Positions 49,680-61,509 of a stretch of 64,000 bases of DNA are shown piece by piece; position 1 is the first letter of the stretch, and every line of letters begins with the position of its first letter. This stretch comes from Aurelia coerulea (taxonomy: Eukaryota > Cnidaria > Scyphozoa > Semaeostomeae > Ulmaridae), in NCBI GenBank assembly GCA_039566865.1, contig CM076956.1, positions 7,079,511-7,143,510 of the forward strand. The letters run 5' to 3'. A model generated the notes under the pieces. That model saw only the letters and a program-made list of their open reading frames with translations. It had not been told where the DNA came from and made no database searches. Position numbers and translations under genes: made by a program.

Positions 49680-52600
49680 ATGGTGAAAATTACAGTAGAC
49701 TTGATTGAGCAATGTGCTCAGTATACAAATGCAGTGAAAGAAAGAGAAATTGATCTTCGGGGGTACAAGATATCCGTGATAGAGAACATGGGAGCGACCT
49801 TGGTAAGTTGTGCGCGCCCCGCCGCGCGAGCAACAAATTTGGCTTTTTGTCCCACATTTACAATGCATTTCATTTCTTGTGCAGGCTGGAAATGTGCGGA
49901 TGAAGAAAATTGCTAATAAATAAGTCCCACTGTTTTCTTCACCACCAAGGCTTTATACGCATATGATGTAAAATCAAATCAGCTTATATATGGTTTAAAA
50001 TCAAAGACCAGTTTGCAGAGAGTATACATAGCACTTTTCATCAACGAGATCTCCAGTGTGCAAAGAAAAATTTGTTTTGTTCTCTATTGTCTATTTTGAA
50101 TAGCCTATTGAAATTTCCGATGTGCAAGTGTTGTGCTCTGCACACTTGCTGATTGCATCAACAATCAATTTTCACACATAGTTAGGGGTCATCGACAAAC
50201 AGTTTTCATCACAGTTAACAGAATTGGGCCGTTAACTGCTGACCCCCCCTCCCCCTTCTTAACGGACCACTAGATTTATCAGTAGATTTTCTCCTGTTGT
50301 AGGCCTACCGCCACTTCTCATTATAGGCCTATATGTGTCTTCAGTTGGGGCTGCGACTTTTTTGTCTAGATCACGACGTAAAAATTACGTAGTGCGCTGC
50401 CAAAAAATTTACTGTTACTTGTTATTCTTTAAAGATTGATAATGAATATTGCTTATTTCAATTTTCGACACAAAAGTAGGATTTTTAACGGATTTGAGCT
50501 GGACCCCCTCCCCCCCTAACGGCCCAATTCCGTTAACTGTGACAAAAATTGATTGTCGATGGCCCCTTAACCGAATTGGGCCATTGATGCATGGATGACC
50601 CCCTTCCCCTGCTTAACGGACCACTAGCTTTATCATTAAATCTTCTCTTGTTGTGGGCCTCCCACAAACTCTCTTTTGTTGGGGACACATTATTGGATTT
50701 GAGGTGGACCCCGTCCCCGTAATATGGCCTGATTCCGTTAACTGTAACAAAAATTGTTTGTTGATCTTTGAAAATCATTCTTTCTGTTGTTTCGTTCCAT
50801 TTTGAACTCATTTTTGTGTGGCACCAAAGCAGTTGCTTATCCTTTTTTACAGAATTTTAACCATTGTGTTTCTGTGAGAGTTGATGGTTTTGCAAATAGA
50901 ATTCCATTTATGTGATGATGAAGCATTGACCATTGCTGGTAGGAAGAGGGGGATATCACCCAACATTTACATCAACAAATTATGTTTTTCAGGATCAGTT
51001 TGATTGCATTGATCTGTCAGATAATGATATCAGAAAAATTGAAGGATTTCCTCTTTTGAAAAGACTGAAAACGCTTCTTCTGAACAATAATAGGGTCATG
51101 TGAGTACTTCTTTAGATTTATCTTATGTTTGAACACAATTTTGATAATTACTTGATATCAACTAATTTATGATGGGATTTATAGGTCCATACTTAAGAGC
51201 TAGTTTTAGTACTTGGCTTTGTGCACATTAACATCACAAAAATTTCAAGACTTCTCAAGAATTTGCAAGAATTCTTCACATGTTAATTAGAATTCTTGAG
51301 CCATACGCTATGGAACCTATGCGCCAAAATGGATGGATAATCCAATACTGGGTGGGTTATTGTCTTATACTAGGTGGGTTATGATCATATACTGGGTGGG
51401 TTATTATCTTAGATGGGTGGGTTTCTATCCTAAATGGGTGGCTTATCATACCCAGTATTGGATGCCCAGTATTGGATTATCCACCCATTTAGGTGCATAG
51501 GTTCCGTAGTGTGAGCCATATGAAAGACTGTAAATTTCTCAAACAAGAATTCATGAGAAATTAAAAATATTGTCAAAGAGTTTTTAGGCAAGAAAACCAT
51601 GTTATTGTGCACAAGGTCTGTACTGTAGAATGCTTACTCAGTAGAAAAATTGAAAAATAGCTGAAAACAAGGTATGAAATCTAAGCATTTGGAGTTGAAG
51701 CTTGCTGCGTGAAAGCCTATGTATAAATGATCCTAAAATATGAGAATGCGTATCTTCAGAATAGTTCATAATCAAGGCTAGTTCCCAGTCTGTAAAATTT
51801 TTTGAATGGATACTAATTTAATATTTAGAGAGAAAATGTTGATTTGAACTTAAAGAGAAATTATTACTTTTTAATGCATAAAATTCCACCAATTTGGAGA
51901 ATTCCACTGATTGGAAGTTAGCCTGCTTCTTAGATGCACCATTTTCGATGATAGTTTATTTTTAATCAATAAATAGCAGCAGTTTCGTTCTTTAATGTAA
52001 TATCATCTGTCTGTATGATTCAGGGTAACTGCTGAAGAGGCATTACTTTGTATATATATAAATACAGTACTTTCTTGAATTTTGCAATAACTATGTATCT
52101 AAGTATTTTCAGACATGTTTTCTCCTATATGAATTTTTAAAGAGACAACTTTACAAAGTGCATTGTATCAATAAGAACTGGCAAATGCCCCATTTTTTTA
52201 CTTGCCTGGCATAAGGCTTTATCTCAACTTGTGGTAATATGTGTGGTTTTGAGGTAGCTAACATACTGTTCATATATTCTCTTGAAGATTATGAAGTTCT
52301 ACAGGTAAGTGTTGTTTGAAAATGGATTCTTTTGTCAAATGGTTGAGAGGCGTCATCCAGAGTCCATGTTATTTCCTTAACATAGATATCCTTTCACTTT
52401 TTGTGGTAGTTTTCTACAGAATAATTAAAAATTGTTATCCAAGATGTTATCTGGCAATGCCCAAATTGATATTATAACATCTCTTCAGACCAGCAAAGAT
52501 GTTCTTTTGATGATTTTTAATCGTAAACTTGCCTTATGATATAGTAACTCATGCTAAAGTTTAAATATTTCTATCAGCACTGTAACTTGTTTATTTAGAT

Positions 52601-55600
52601 TTAAATGTTTTAGAAGTAGCTGCTCAATGATGTTACTAGTTTCATGCCAAATGAGTTTGGAATCATGCCAGTGAAAAAAGAGCAATTACAGTCTCTAGGG
52701 AATTATTTATGAAGGGAAATTGATTCAAGCAATTATGTTTCAGGAGGATCCAAGAAAACTTGGAGCAATCAATTCCCAACTTGGAAACTCTTGTCCTCAC
52801 AAACAACAACATATCAGAATTGGTAAGTTTGGTTACCAAGCCATTGTAACGTCACATACAGTAAAGGTCCTGCATAACATAGGAATCTTTATCTGCATGT
52901 GAAGAATCATTGAAAAATTCTTAAGAATTCTTAAGTTTTCTTGGGAATTCTTATCATGAATGTGTGGAAGGCTTGTACTGTTGGCATATGTAGCTTCTAT
53001 TGAGTCTATTGATTTCTTGTAGTTCCACTCCAGAGGTGGAAAATTGTTTTCTTCCTTTGAACAGGAAGTATCCTACTAGGAAATATCAATTTCATTTTGT
53101 GTGTGAACTTTGTGTGTGTTGTGTGAAACTTTTTGACCAAAACTTCCTGTGGAATTATTTTTAGCATTTTCTGCAAGTGCTGCTTGCATGCTTGCTCACT
53201 TATTTTTCCGCCCCTGGTCTGGTCCAATCTAGCGTTTATCTAACGATTTTATTCTTTTTCCAAATTACTGTTCATACCAATCTCTAATGGTTTGAATGAA
53301 TTACTTATTAAGTCATAATTTGTTTTTGTCCTGTGATAGGCTGATGTAGAACCATTAGCAACTGTCAAGAGCTTGCGATATTTAAGGTGAGTAATCCGTC
53401 ATAGGGACTGGGTCAAATTATAAAAACACTTTACTACCAATCTGAAGTTTGGTGATTCAAATCCCCGCCCTGCCGAACCTGCTACAAAGTGTCAGAAGAG
53501 TTGCCAACTCTCTGTCATTCTAGGCTAAAGGAATCATGAGGTGTGGTCACATGGAGAGGGAGCACCAGGACGCTGCTTAGATAAGCTTATCTTCTCACTC
53601 AGTGAGTGTCCTAAAACTACCTTCAAATCCTTGGTAGAAATATAGAAAAAGAGAAAAAACTGTGAATACGCTTCTGATAATGAGTGTCTAATGGATGCTA
53701 GAGGGAGTTGAAAACAAGAATATTATTTTGTATCAGTAGTGAACACTTTGCCAAAAGGATCAAGCTATTGTTTCAGTTGTGTTTATCAACATTGTGTTAA
53801 AACAAAAGGTATTTGTTCTACCCAACACATTAGGAGCTGTCACACCCCTAGTGTCTATCTACCACTGCTGCTGATACTGAGTGTAGACTCATTACTTGGA
53901 TTGCTGTGCTTCTTTAATCAGTTTTGTTTCATTTCATTCTTTGCAAGATATATTTGAAAGATGTAAAAGAAATGGTTAATAGGCTTATCTATGAATAGAA
54001 CAAAGAAACATTCAGAGACAGCATTATTTCTTTAGAAATCCATTGTTCACGACGTGTGTGCTGCTTCAATTTGAATGGGTTATTTTTAGATTGTTTGTTC
54101 TGCTTTCTACAAATGCAAGCTTTTAAAATTGCACAAACCTTTTAAGCTGCTCAGCTCAACAGTTGGATGCTTGCTGATTGTGTAGTAGAAATGAGACTGG
54201 GATTTCCTGGAGATTCATCTAAATTAGGTTTGAAATTTGAGCTGTAATGCCATGAGCCCCTTGTTGAGGTTGAGTGCTATGAAAAGAATGAAGATATACG
54301 TAGGGTTTGTTGCCTTGAGTCTACACAGGATAGGTTGAAATGTTTTTCTTAGATATTCAGTAGTCTTAAGGATTCTTTGGTTGCCATCTGAAAATTGCCT
54401 TTTTCATTTCTTTTATACAGTTTGATGAGAAATCCAATTGCAAATAAACAGTCGTATAGGTTCTTTATCATTCACAAAGTTCCCCAAGTTCGAGTTCTGG
54501 ACTTTGTGCGAGTTCGACAAAGGGTGAGTTATAAACTTTACTCTTCTTGGCGATATTTAGCAAAACTTCAATTTCTGTTTTTGGTCTTTTGAAAATTTTT
54601 TATGATCTTCAAAACAAAGAATGTTTCTATCTTAAAGGCAGTTTACCCATCTAAATATCAGTTGCATGCACACTCGTTTAAACTGATGACAAAATGCTGA
54701 CATACATGCAGCTGTTGGATGATTTGATTGGTTTAGACACAACCTCGTCCCCAGGGCCTTTTGTCACATTGGGACGCTATTGCCACAAGCATGAAGAAGG
54801 ACGTATTGCTGAATGAATAAGCGAGGCATTGCACCGTCTTTTGATACACGCAATTCATCTGTAGGTTGTCGAATGTGAGTATCGAAAAGAGCATGGGTAG
54901 TGCAAATAGACGCTCGATCCAAGCCTCTTTACTGTCAAAACAACTGGTGCGTTTCGCGTGGTCCTCTGAGCACCAAATGGTACTTGAAATCTAAATCCGC
55001 TTGCTCTTTGTGGTTTCAGTTTTACCTTTCTTTATTTCGATTGATGATAGTCAAATAAGGATTGGTAACGGTGTCAATGGATTGATGCCCTATTTACAAG
55101 CTCGATCGAAATATCTAATGTTTGTGGTTGAAGGAAAAAATTAAACCTGCAATGTAAATATGGAAATTGACAAGAGATTCCTATTTGCATTTCACAATTT
55201 AATCTGGGATTCTGTAATCACGCGAAACTTACCAGTTGTTTTGACAGTAAGAAGTAAAAAGGTCTATAGTGATAGAGCTCTAAAGCCACTCTAGCCACTC
55301 GATTGAACCTCTGGTATAAAAATATCACTCGATCTAGACTCATTTATATTTCATTTCATTTAATTTTAATTTCTTTAAGCACGGTAACCCCGTCAATAGA
55401 TAGACTGCTTTTCAGGGGGCCGTGCATAAAACCTTACAAATTAAGTTAAAAATAAATACAAAGTAAAACCCTAATTTAATTACAATATTGAATAAATGAA
55501 TAAATAAATAAACTATTTTTTCAAAGCTTCTTTAAATGCTTTGAATGAGGATGCCTGCTTGACTTCACAATCTAAGAGGTTCCAAACTCCAGCACCACGA

Positions 55601-58600
55601 TATGAGAAAGCTCGCTGACCATTACTTGTTCTCATTAGTGGGACTTGAAGATCAGTTGCGGTGTTATAGAATAGCTAAAAGGTCGTTTTTAATTACAGCT
55701 TGCATTTCCATTAAAACATCTGAAGCTTATGATATGAATTTCATATATATTTCCTTTTTAGGAACGTGAGGCTGCAGAGCGACTCTTTTCAAGTAAAAGA
55801 GGCGAACAAATAAAGAAAGATATTGCAGCAAAACGACCTAAAACGTAAGTTATGTTTTGTCAGTTTGTTATAGGTTTTACTCAGCTAAAGTCTGTCTCAA
55901 ATTACACGTCCCGTTAGATTTGCAACAACGCGAAATTACTCATGCAAAACACTACAATTATTGCTATTCGTGGGCATTTTCACGCAACTTCTAATTTGAG
56001 ACAGACTATGGGAAACAAAGCTGTCGTAGCATATGGACACAAAAGTTTTCGACCCCATAACTTAGGCCATCCATTTGTGATATGTGATTGAGTTTTAACT
56101 TGCGCTTGGATGAGAAGTCTAGCCGATGATCAGCAACAATTCTCGCTAATGCGTATGATTACGAATGGACCAAAAGTATAACTGGCATGGCAAGGGGATT
56201 TTATCTTGAAATATTTTAGAATGAATTAAATAAGTTCTGAAAATTGACTGAACCTTCATCTTACGTAAAATTTACATTTCAGATTCGAACCAAAAATGCC
56301 AGAGATGGTGAAGAAAAATCCACAACAAGAAAGAGACGTTGCTGCCATTAAGGTACTTGTTTGTTGAATACTCGTTTGTTGAAAGCTTTTGAGTGAGAAC
56401 TTAACTGTTGGTTAAAATAAGTACACTGCTATTCACAAGTTTGGAGTCATCGAGTAGTCCATAACAAATACTGCGAAGCAATACCCCCGTTCAACTGCTC
56501 TGCCTTTTTTTGTGGAGTTTTCAGGCCACTTTTCATGTAGACTCTGAATATCAATTTGTTTTTTGAAATTCTAGGCCATTTTGTTGTGGTGTAACGATGG
56601 CGTTTACATAAATCGTTGGGGATAATGGCAATACAGTCGACAAGCCAGAAAAAAGTGCTACCAAAATGCACTTTACATCGATCGATGTTCACTCAGCTTC
56701 GTGATTAGCATATAACGCATAAATTGACTTACCCTTGGAAACGCTTTGGTTGAAAGTTACTGAAATCCCTGAAAAGAGCACCAAAATCCCTTCTGTATGT
56801 CTGCTTTTAATAGTCATGTCTGTTTGTAATTATGTGGTGTCTTAATGCAGCTTTCAACCAAATAATAGATTTTACGTTCCCTTTCTTGGTTCTAAACCTT
56901 TCAAATCTTCACTCGCAATTATTTGGTTGCAAGATGCCTTAACTTGTGGCTCTGGTTGTCATTTTATTCATCTTTTTTATGTTATGGCCTCTGGGTGGAC
57001 AAAATATTTTGTTCCTTGGGGTATCGTCTCTGTAGCAGGGTAGCGTTAGCTGTAGGTATAGTAATTGGTAATCATGTATTGTAAATTTTTAATGGAATAT
57101 ATATACCGGGTGTCTCAGAAAAAAGTACCCCCTTTTAACTGGAAATAGGAACCAAGCAATAAGATATCATTGCTCCCCGACTTCACAGCTAAATTTATCA
57201 ATGTTCAACTTAGATGCACGTACCTTGCATCAGGGCATGAAAAAATATATCTCTTTCTGCGACCAGACAAAAACTATCCTTAAATTTCCTGCAAGAACAC
57301 TAAAGTGAAAATATTTGAGCTTTCTTAAAGAGAGGTCATGTTCCAAACTTCCAGTGATAAGCAATAAACGTCCAACTGGCTTTCTGTAAATGCGAATGGG
57401 ACATGGTGAAATTTAGAGCTGATTAAGTTGGAAAACCATGAACGAAATCATCTGTGATTTCTAAAAGGCATGAGGAAAAATCAAGTTCTGCACTTTTCTT
57501 ATATTTGTTGTATAGAATGTTCATAAAAACTGGATATGAAATACAATCTATGTTAGGTAACTTGCTTGATTTTACAAGCTATTTTGATTACTGTATTAGA
57601 AATCAGAAAACAGTGGATGATACATGAAAAGATAGATTTTGGATAATTTCCTGCAGGATTTTATGATTGAAAATTTCCTGCGACCACCCGGTCGCACGGT
57701 CGGGTGGGTTTTCATGCCCTGCCTTGCATTTAGAAATCGCCCACCAAACACCCCGGAGATACAGGTTCGCAAAGTCAAAATTTACAGTGCACCCAAAACC
57801 AGAGGTTTTGAAAAAGGGCCTAGTCATGATTTGCATCGTGGACATTTTCCAAAGTACCTGTAGACTTTAAATTTCCGTGTTTTGCTTTTGAAAAGAATAA
57901 AAGATGCATGGACATGGCACTGATTAAACAAATATAGTAAAAATGTGTAAGAGTCATAAAGTTGTGCCACATCTCCAAAATAAGCGTGCATGTGCTTTTT
58001 TCCTCTTCTTTAATACAAAACACTTGGGATCGAGTGCAATGTAAGGACCGTTTCCTCAAAAGAAAAGTCACTTCAAGAACAATTGAAGTATTTCAAGGTA
58101 TATAATCTTTTCAAAAATAAAAAGTAAAGGTCAAATTCGAAAATCGTTTGCAACATGCCTGTTTGTGGTCAAATTATGGATAGGCCATTTCTCAAAACCA
58201 CTGGTTTCAGGTGCACTCCAAATTTTGACCTTGTGAACTCATATCTCCGGTGTTTGGTGGTCGATTTCCAAATGTAAGGTATGTGCATTTTTTAAGTTGA
58301 AGACCAACAAATGTAGCCATGAATTCAAAAAGTCCCGAAATATTATCATTTTGTTGCCTTGTTGAGTCAAAGGGGGTACTTTTTTTAGACACCCGGTAGA
58401 AAAACCAGGTTGTGCATGGATCAGTGTGAAGCGGGTGTTAACTGTCCATCGGCTTTCCTTTCAGGATGCGATTGCGAACGCTAAAAGCCTCGAAGAAGTA
58501 CAAAGACTGGAGCAGATGCTTAAGAAAGGTCACGTGCCTGGAAATGAAAGTAAGAAGCCGGAACAGAATGGGGCTGAAGAAATTGAAGAAATGGATGAGA

Positions 58601-58605
58601 CGTAG
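49680..58605 (+). CDS. SNRPA1: U2 small nuclear ribonucleoprotein A' (U2A'), complete
   Basis: U2A' is the leucine-rich-repeat partner of U2B'' and binds stem-loop IV of U2 snRNA in the spliceosome. Eight exons: 49680-49802, 50993-51099, 52744-52822, 53340-53386, 54421-54523, 55762-55844, 56283-56352 and 58465-58605. They total 753 nt and 250 residues plus TAG, against about 255 in human. Diagnostic segments are LIEQCAQYTNAVKEREIDLR, IDLSDNDIRKIEGFPLLKRL, LTNNNISEL, KVPQVRVLDF and the C-terminal AIANAKSLEEVQRLEQML. These cover the N-terminal cap, about four LRRs and the LRR cap. The tail is short and acidic (EEIEEMDET). All phases close. The start is the first in-frame ATG and aligns with the usual MVKLT start. 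Confidence 0.95.
50187..50770. repeat. Two adjacent copies of a GGCCGTTAAC-ended element
   Basis: GGGGTCATCGACAAACAGTT...GGGCCGTTAACTGCTGACCC at the left is mirrored at 50500-50565 and then partly repeated at 50566-50770, with the shared block TTAACGGACCACTAG. Located in SNRPA1 intron 1. Confidence 0.65.
51298..51521. repeat. Palindromic element with TGGGTGGGTTAT repeats
   Basis: GAACCTATGCGCCAAAATGG and ATAATCCAATACTGGGT are mirrored by CCAGTATTGGATTATCCACC and TGCATAGGTTC. Between them ACTGGGTGGGTTAT-like units repeat five times. SNRPA1 intron 2. Confidence 0.65.
53400..53580 (+). repeat. Possible SINE fragment
   Basis: GTGATTCAAATCCCC resembles a tRNA box B, followed by a GC-richer body. 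No box A was found at the right distance, so this is weak. Confidence 0.25.
54930..55249. repeat. ACTGTCAAAACAACTGG family element, copy 2
   Basis: Both ends present: TACTGTCAAAACAACTGG and CCAGTTGTTTTGACAGTA. The right half (GAAGGAAAAAATTAAACCTG to CACGCGAAAC) is almost identical to copy 3. SNRPA1 intron 5. Confidence 0.8.
55330..55690 (-). mobile_element. LINE 3' fragment of a second family
   Basis: The minus strand reads LQVPLMRTSNGQRAFSYRGA then GVWNLLDCEVKQASSFKAFK and a stop. This is a non-LTR reverse-transcriptase tail unlike the CxCxxCK family. It is followed by an A/T-rich 3' end with AATAAATAAATA. Confidence 0.65.
55889..56011. repeat. AGTCTGTCTCAAATT-ended MITE
   Basis: A complete 120-bp copy with ends AGTCTGTCTCAAATTACA and TTCTAATTTGAGACAGACT. 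Relative of 6468-6830. SNRPA1 intron 6. Confidence 0.75.
57106..58396. repeat. CCGGGTGTCTC-ended large inverted-repeat element
   Basis: CCGGGTGTCTCAGAAAAAAG and CCCGGT-type right end (TTTTTTTAGACACCCGG) are inverted and flanked by TA. GTACCCCCTTT / AAAGGGGGTAC follow. An inner inverted pair (57740-57810 with 58195-58280) includes CACCAAACACC and GGTGTTTGGTGG. Fills most of SNRPA1 intron 7 and ends 68 bp before the last exon. Confidence 0.75.
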
Positions 58606-59185
58606 GATGCAAGGATTACCACCAACAAGTTGTATTTAAAAGCGTTTTTGATAAGAATTGTAGTTTATCTATGGATGGTAGAACGGAAAATTATGGGATT
58701 ACAGGTTGTCGTTTGTATTCAGAGTATAGAGATATGTTTGTAAAAGGTGTTGCTAAAATGATGGATTTGTCCAATTCCTCTTGAAAGGAAAGGAAGGACG
58801 ACTGGTTTCCAACAACGCATGTGCACAGCTGCATGATTTTTGGTCCGGAAATCAGCGTTTTGATTTATCATCAATAGTAATGAAGGTTTTGAATTGCTTG
58901 CGGTTGGGTCCTATTGTCAAGCGTGGCCACGCATGTATCGTGATAATTAACGAGAAGCTGTTAAGGGCCGTTCGCACCAAGACGTCCTTTCTTTCTTTGC
59001 AGATGACTCGTGCAGGTTTGCTAGGCATCAGAATGGAGAATTTTAGAGCTGATACACACCCCCCCCCCCCTCTCCTCAAGGATGCAGCTAAATAAGTTAC
59101 CACAATATGAGCCCGCATAAAAGAGCCTGTGGTTTTCCGTAGCAAGCTGAAATGGCTCTTATACTGTATATTTCTATAGTCGTTC

Positions 59186-59220
59186 TTATACCGGGTGAGT
59201 CAAAATAAAAAACATGGGGT
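59186..59220 (+). repeat. Solo CCGGGTGAGTC end
   Basis: TACCGGGTGAGTCAAAATAA is the same terminus as the elements at 18154-18749 and 48399-48998. No right end found. Confidence 0.45.
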
Positions 59221-59946
59221 GTTCGGCGGACTGTGCTGAACAAAGTCTGGCTTTACATCTAGGGGATTTAGAGACTTACCCATAAAACTGGGGAGATAAA
59301 TAGATAATAAAGTCTTGGTCACAAATATCATGGATAGGCTGAAGGATGAAACAAGTTTCGAATGAGCTTGAAAAAGGCAAAGAATGAGTGGTAAGTCCCT
59401 GCATTACTACATATGGATGTTATGTTAATCGCAACCCCCACAGGCTACCACCCACGTAACTCAGTCATTCTTCTCATTATGAATGTAATGTGTTGCAACG
59501 AGTTAAGATACGTGTACATTTTTCTTGCATTAAAGAAACCTGCCTCGTTTAATTTTTATTGCATTCTTCGAGCCAATCTTGACATTATGGATTGTATTTA
59601 AGCTTTTAACGAAATAGTGCTTTGGTCTATGAGAGATTCAAGGTATTAGGATGAATTCATCCAGACTCATACCTTATAAGTTCAATGTATTAAGATATGA
59701 GGTAGTGTCAAGGTATCGCTTTGTGCTATAGGGCAGTTCAAACTTGACTTTTATGTTCGCTTGCTGTTGTAACGCTGCCCCTTTTGGCTTAAAGAGCATT
59801 TGTCACGAAGCTGATTGGTTCATGCAATACAATCCCCTCTATTGTTCTCTATTGTTTATTACAAAGCACAGGATCGAGGCTGAATTTTCATTGCAATAGA
59901 AATTCATGAAACAGAAATAGAGTCTCGTAACAATGGAATTCCAGTT

Positions 59947-60244
59947 TACTGTCAAAACAACTGGTGCGTTTCGCGTGGTCCTCTGAGCACCAAATGGTAC
60001 TTGAAGCTCGATCGCCATTGTGTGACGCAGTACGATTCGTCAGCAAGTATATGTTTGATGATGATTAAGTGTCAGGTCAAAGTTAGAACATAATCTTCAT
60101 CTGAAATATCTAATGTTTGTGCTTGAAGGAAGAAATTAAACCTGCAATGTAAATATGGAAATTGACAAGAGATTCCTATTTGCATTTCACAATTTAATCT
60201 GGGATTCTGTAATCACGCGAAACGCACCTGTTGTTTTGACAGTA
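59947..60244. repeat. ACTGTCAAAACAACTGG family element, copy 3 (complete)
   Basis: Ends TACTGTCAAAACAACTGGTG and CACCTGTTGTTTTGACAGTA, with adjacent GCGTTTCGCG / CGCGAAACGC. The left half matches copy 1 and the right half copy 2, so it is the reference copy for the family here. Confidence 0.85.
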
Positions 60245-60328
60245 AACTTGTTTGTTGTATCAACCAATTGCTAATGTGACATATGTGCTTTAATTATGCA
60301 TTGCATAACAAAGAATGAAATGAACGTA

Positions 60329-61060
60329 CCGGATGTCCCAGAGGAAACAGGTTTGTTAGGGTCAAGGTGTGAAAATTTAGATTTAATCATTGTCTAATCA
60401 TTCTTAAAATCCCTTGTTGGTTGAAATTGGTGTTTTGAGTGTGGAAATATTGATGTTGAAAGTTCAAATTTGCTGTCACCTCCAAACCAGAGCTTTAGCA
60501 TTTTGACCTTATCAATTTTTCCAAGCATAGCAAATATAAGAAATCTTGACAAAATTTGAAAAAATATGTTATATTCTACCGGGTGTCCCAAAAAAAGAAT
60601 ACAGATTTGGTTGACTCCAGCAATGTGAATGTAGCTTCAATCAATGGCGAATCACTCTCAAAATGTTCCTCGATAGTTAACTGGAACGAACATAGCACCT
60701 CACAGGAACATTTTTAAGATTGATTAGACATTGATTGAAGCTAAATTCATATCGCTGGAGTCAACCAAATCCGTATATATTTTTTTGGGACACCTGGCAT
60801 TTGCTAGAGCTCTTCTATTGTGCAGCTTTTTTATTTTTGTTTAATTTTGACGTTTGATTTTTAATTTACATTCCGCTTTAGGAATTTGCTGAGGTGAAAT
60901 GGCCAAAGCTCTGATTTTGAGGTTGAGACAGATTTGAACTTTTATTGATGTTTCCACACTCAAAGCACCAACCAATATCAACAAAACAAAGATTTGATTT
61001 CCAACGAACATTTTCATCGTTGCAGCACTATAGCAGTTAGCTGTACATGTCTAACAAAAA
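60329..61060. repeat. CCGGATGTCCC-ended element with a nested MITE
   Basis: The left end CCGGATGTCCCAGAGGAAAC is present. Inner arms (TTGGTGTTTTGAGTGTGGAA at about 60428 and its inverse at about 60950; CAAACCAGAGCTTTAGC and its inverse at about 60905) show fold-back symmetry. The right terminus is not recognisable. Confidence 0.55.
60579..60797. repeat. CCGGGTGTCCC MITE nested in another element
   Basis: Ends CCGGGTGTCCCAAAAAAAGA and TTTTTTTGGGACACCTGG; arms about 90 bp with TTGGTTGACTCCAGC mirrored. Confidence 0.75.
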
Positions 61061-61387
61061 CTCAAAAATCTCCCGCAATAACACAACAGTGAGGAAACTT
61101 TTCCAAATTGATATATATGGCGTCAGCAAAGTATTTTCGCGCGCTTTTGTTTCGTTTGATTAGTGCCCATGCCTCTCTCCAGAAATCAATTAGAGTCATC
61201 GTCGTTGTCGGAAGCGGCAATAGGTGACTGGGTGACTGGACACACCACTCTGCGTAAAGCCGTCGATTTTCACAGAAAGCCGTAACAAAAACACCTACCC
61301 ACAAACCACAACCTACCAAATAATTTTTGCTTGTGAAGATAACACCTTTGTCTGGACCATATTTCCATAGTGACTATGATATTTCTT

Positions 61388-61509
61388 AGAGGCCCTTTAC
61401 ATGATAAATTTCAACCCGGCCTCCTTCATGTAAACGCGATGAAGGCTTTCACCGTCAACCGAGTTGACACTCAACCCGTGTTGAAATTTCTCATGTAAAG
61501 GGCCTCTTA
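61388..61509. repeat. Palindromic MITE
   Basis: AGAGGCCCTTTACATGATAAA and TTTCAACCCGG are mirrored by TTGAAATTTCTCATGTAAAG and GGCCTCT. Confidence 0.7.

Noticed and set aside
61062..61319. 85-residue minus-strand ORF
   Set aside because: No domain, no conserved-looking pattern, and no splice or promoter context.
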